From Ralstonia sp. UBA689 (GTDB taxonomy: Bacteria; Pseudomonadota; Gammaproteobacteria; Burkholderiales; Burkholderiaceae): a stretch of 64,000 bases of DNA. Location: positions 144,830 to 208,829 of the forward strand of contig NZ_DBMV01000010.1 of the NCBI RefSeq assembly GCF_002298975.1, read 5' to 3'. Positions 63,861-64,000 of this stretch are shown in pieces. Below the pieces are notes generated by a model, which made no database searches, was not told where the DNA came from, and was given only the letters and a program-made list of their open reading frames with translations. The first letter of the stretch is position 1; each line of letters starts with the position of its first letter. A program made the position numbers and the translations under genes.

Positions 63861-64000
63861 GCAAGGGCCATAACGGCACTCACGGGATTTTTTGAATTCG
63901 GGATTGCAGTCCCGGCTGCGCCTTTTTCGCGCAAGCGGGCCGAGTTTAACGGCCGCTCAGCAGCCTGGGCAAGCTAGGGGGGCCTGTCAGTAATTTCGTG

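Noticed and set aside
63899..63925. Plus-strand terminator near the right edge
   Set aside because: CGGGA/TCCCG with a later TTTTT looks terminator-like, but the stem is only five pairs and the T run is eight bases away. No plus-strand gene ends there.

Overview
The window is a high-GC chromosomal segment from a beta-proteobacterium of the family Burkholderiaceae. Gene content and protein style point to Ralstonia or a close relative: a BPSS1780-family membrane protein, FolE2, a long Ala/Lys-rich RpoD, and a pca/pob cluster with IclR and LysR regulators. The genus is inferred from recognition, not from a search. About 90 percent is ordinary, densely packed core genome. Most of the long open frames opposite real genes are codon-bias shadows.

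Layout. 1-12.2 kb: tRNA with anticodon CAT, the macromolecular-synthesis genes yqeY-dnaG-rpoD (no rpsU in front), a BaiN/HI0933-type flavoprotein, tsaD, folE2, and the isoprenoid operon xseB-ispA-dxs. 12.2-19 kb: an intergenic region with a candidate structured RNA, a Rieske oxygenase, a DMT exporter, sseA, a ZIP metal transporter, a Tat-exported dienelactone hydrolase and a type II NADH dehydrogenase. 19-31.7 kb: polA, a LOG-family gene, a DUF2782 protein, thrB, a BPSS1780 protein, uvrD, valS and galU. 31.7-35.4 kb: a twice-frameshifted secreted-protein pseudogene, a TTG-started infA, a small conserved hypothetical and a GH114 lipoprotein.

35.4-48.9 kb is a catabolic island for 4-hydroxybenzoate/protocatechuate. 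It holds pobA with a divergent LysR regulator and a Liv-type substrate-binding protein. It also holds a long minus-strand run pcaI-(37-codon ORF)-pcaJ-pcaF-pcaB-pcaD-pcaC-livHMGF, and a divergent IclR regulator. pcaH/pcaG are absent here. The pcaI/IclR intergenic region and the binding-protein promoter carry the same operator layout: two 15-bp boxes starting 19 bp apart. One IclR protein therefore probably controls both the ring-cleavage genes and their transporter.

49-58 kb: a secreted hypothetical, a polar amino-acid ABC transporter (binding protein, two permeases, ATPase), an orphan GltI-like binding protein, a D-amino-acid dehydrogenase, a lipoprotein and a LysR/SDR divergent pair. 59-64 kb is looser and more accessory: rdgC, a YdeI-family protein, an anonymous degraded ORF, a YegD-like mini-Hsp70, and an IS30 transposase tail. 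At the right edge is the start of what looks like a phage-satellite or integrative element. It has an Ash-like leader ORF with an internal terminator hairpin, coupled by ATGA to a 91-residue unknown gene.
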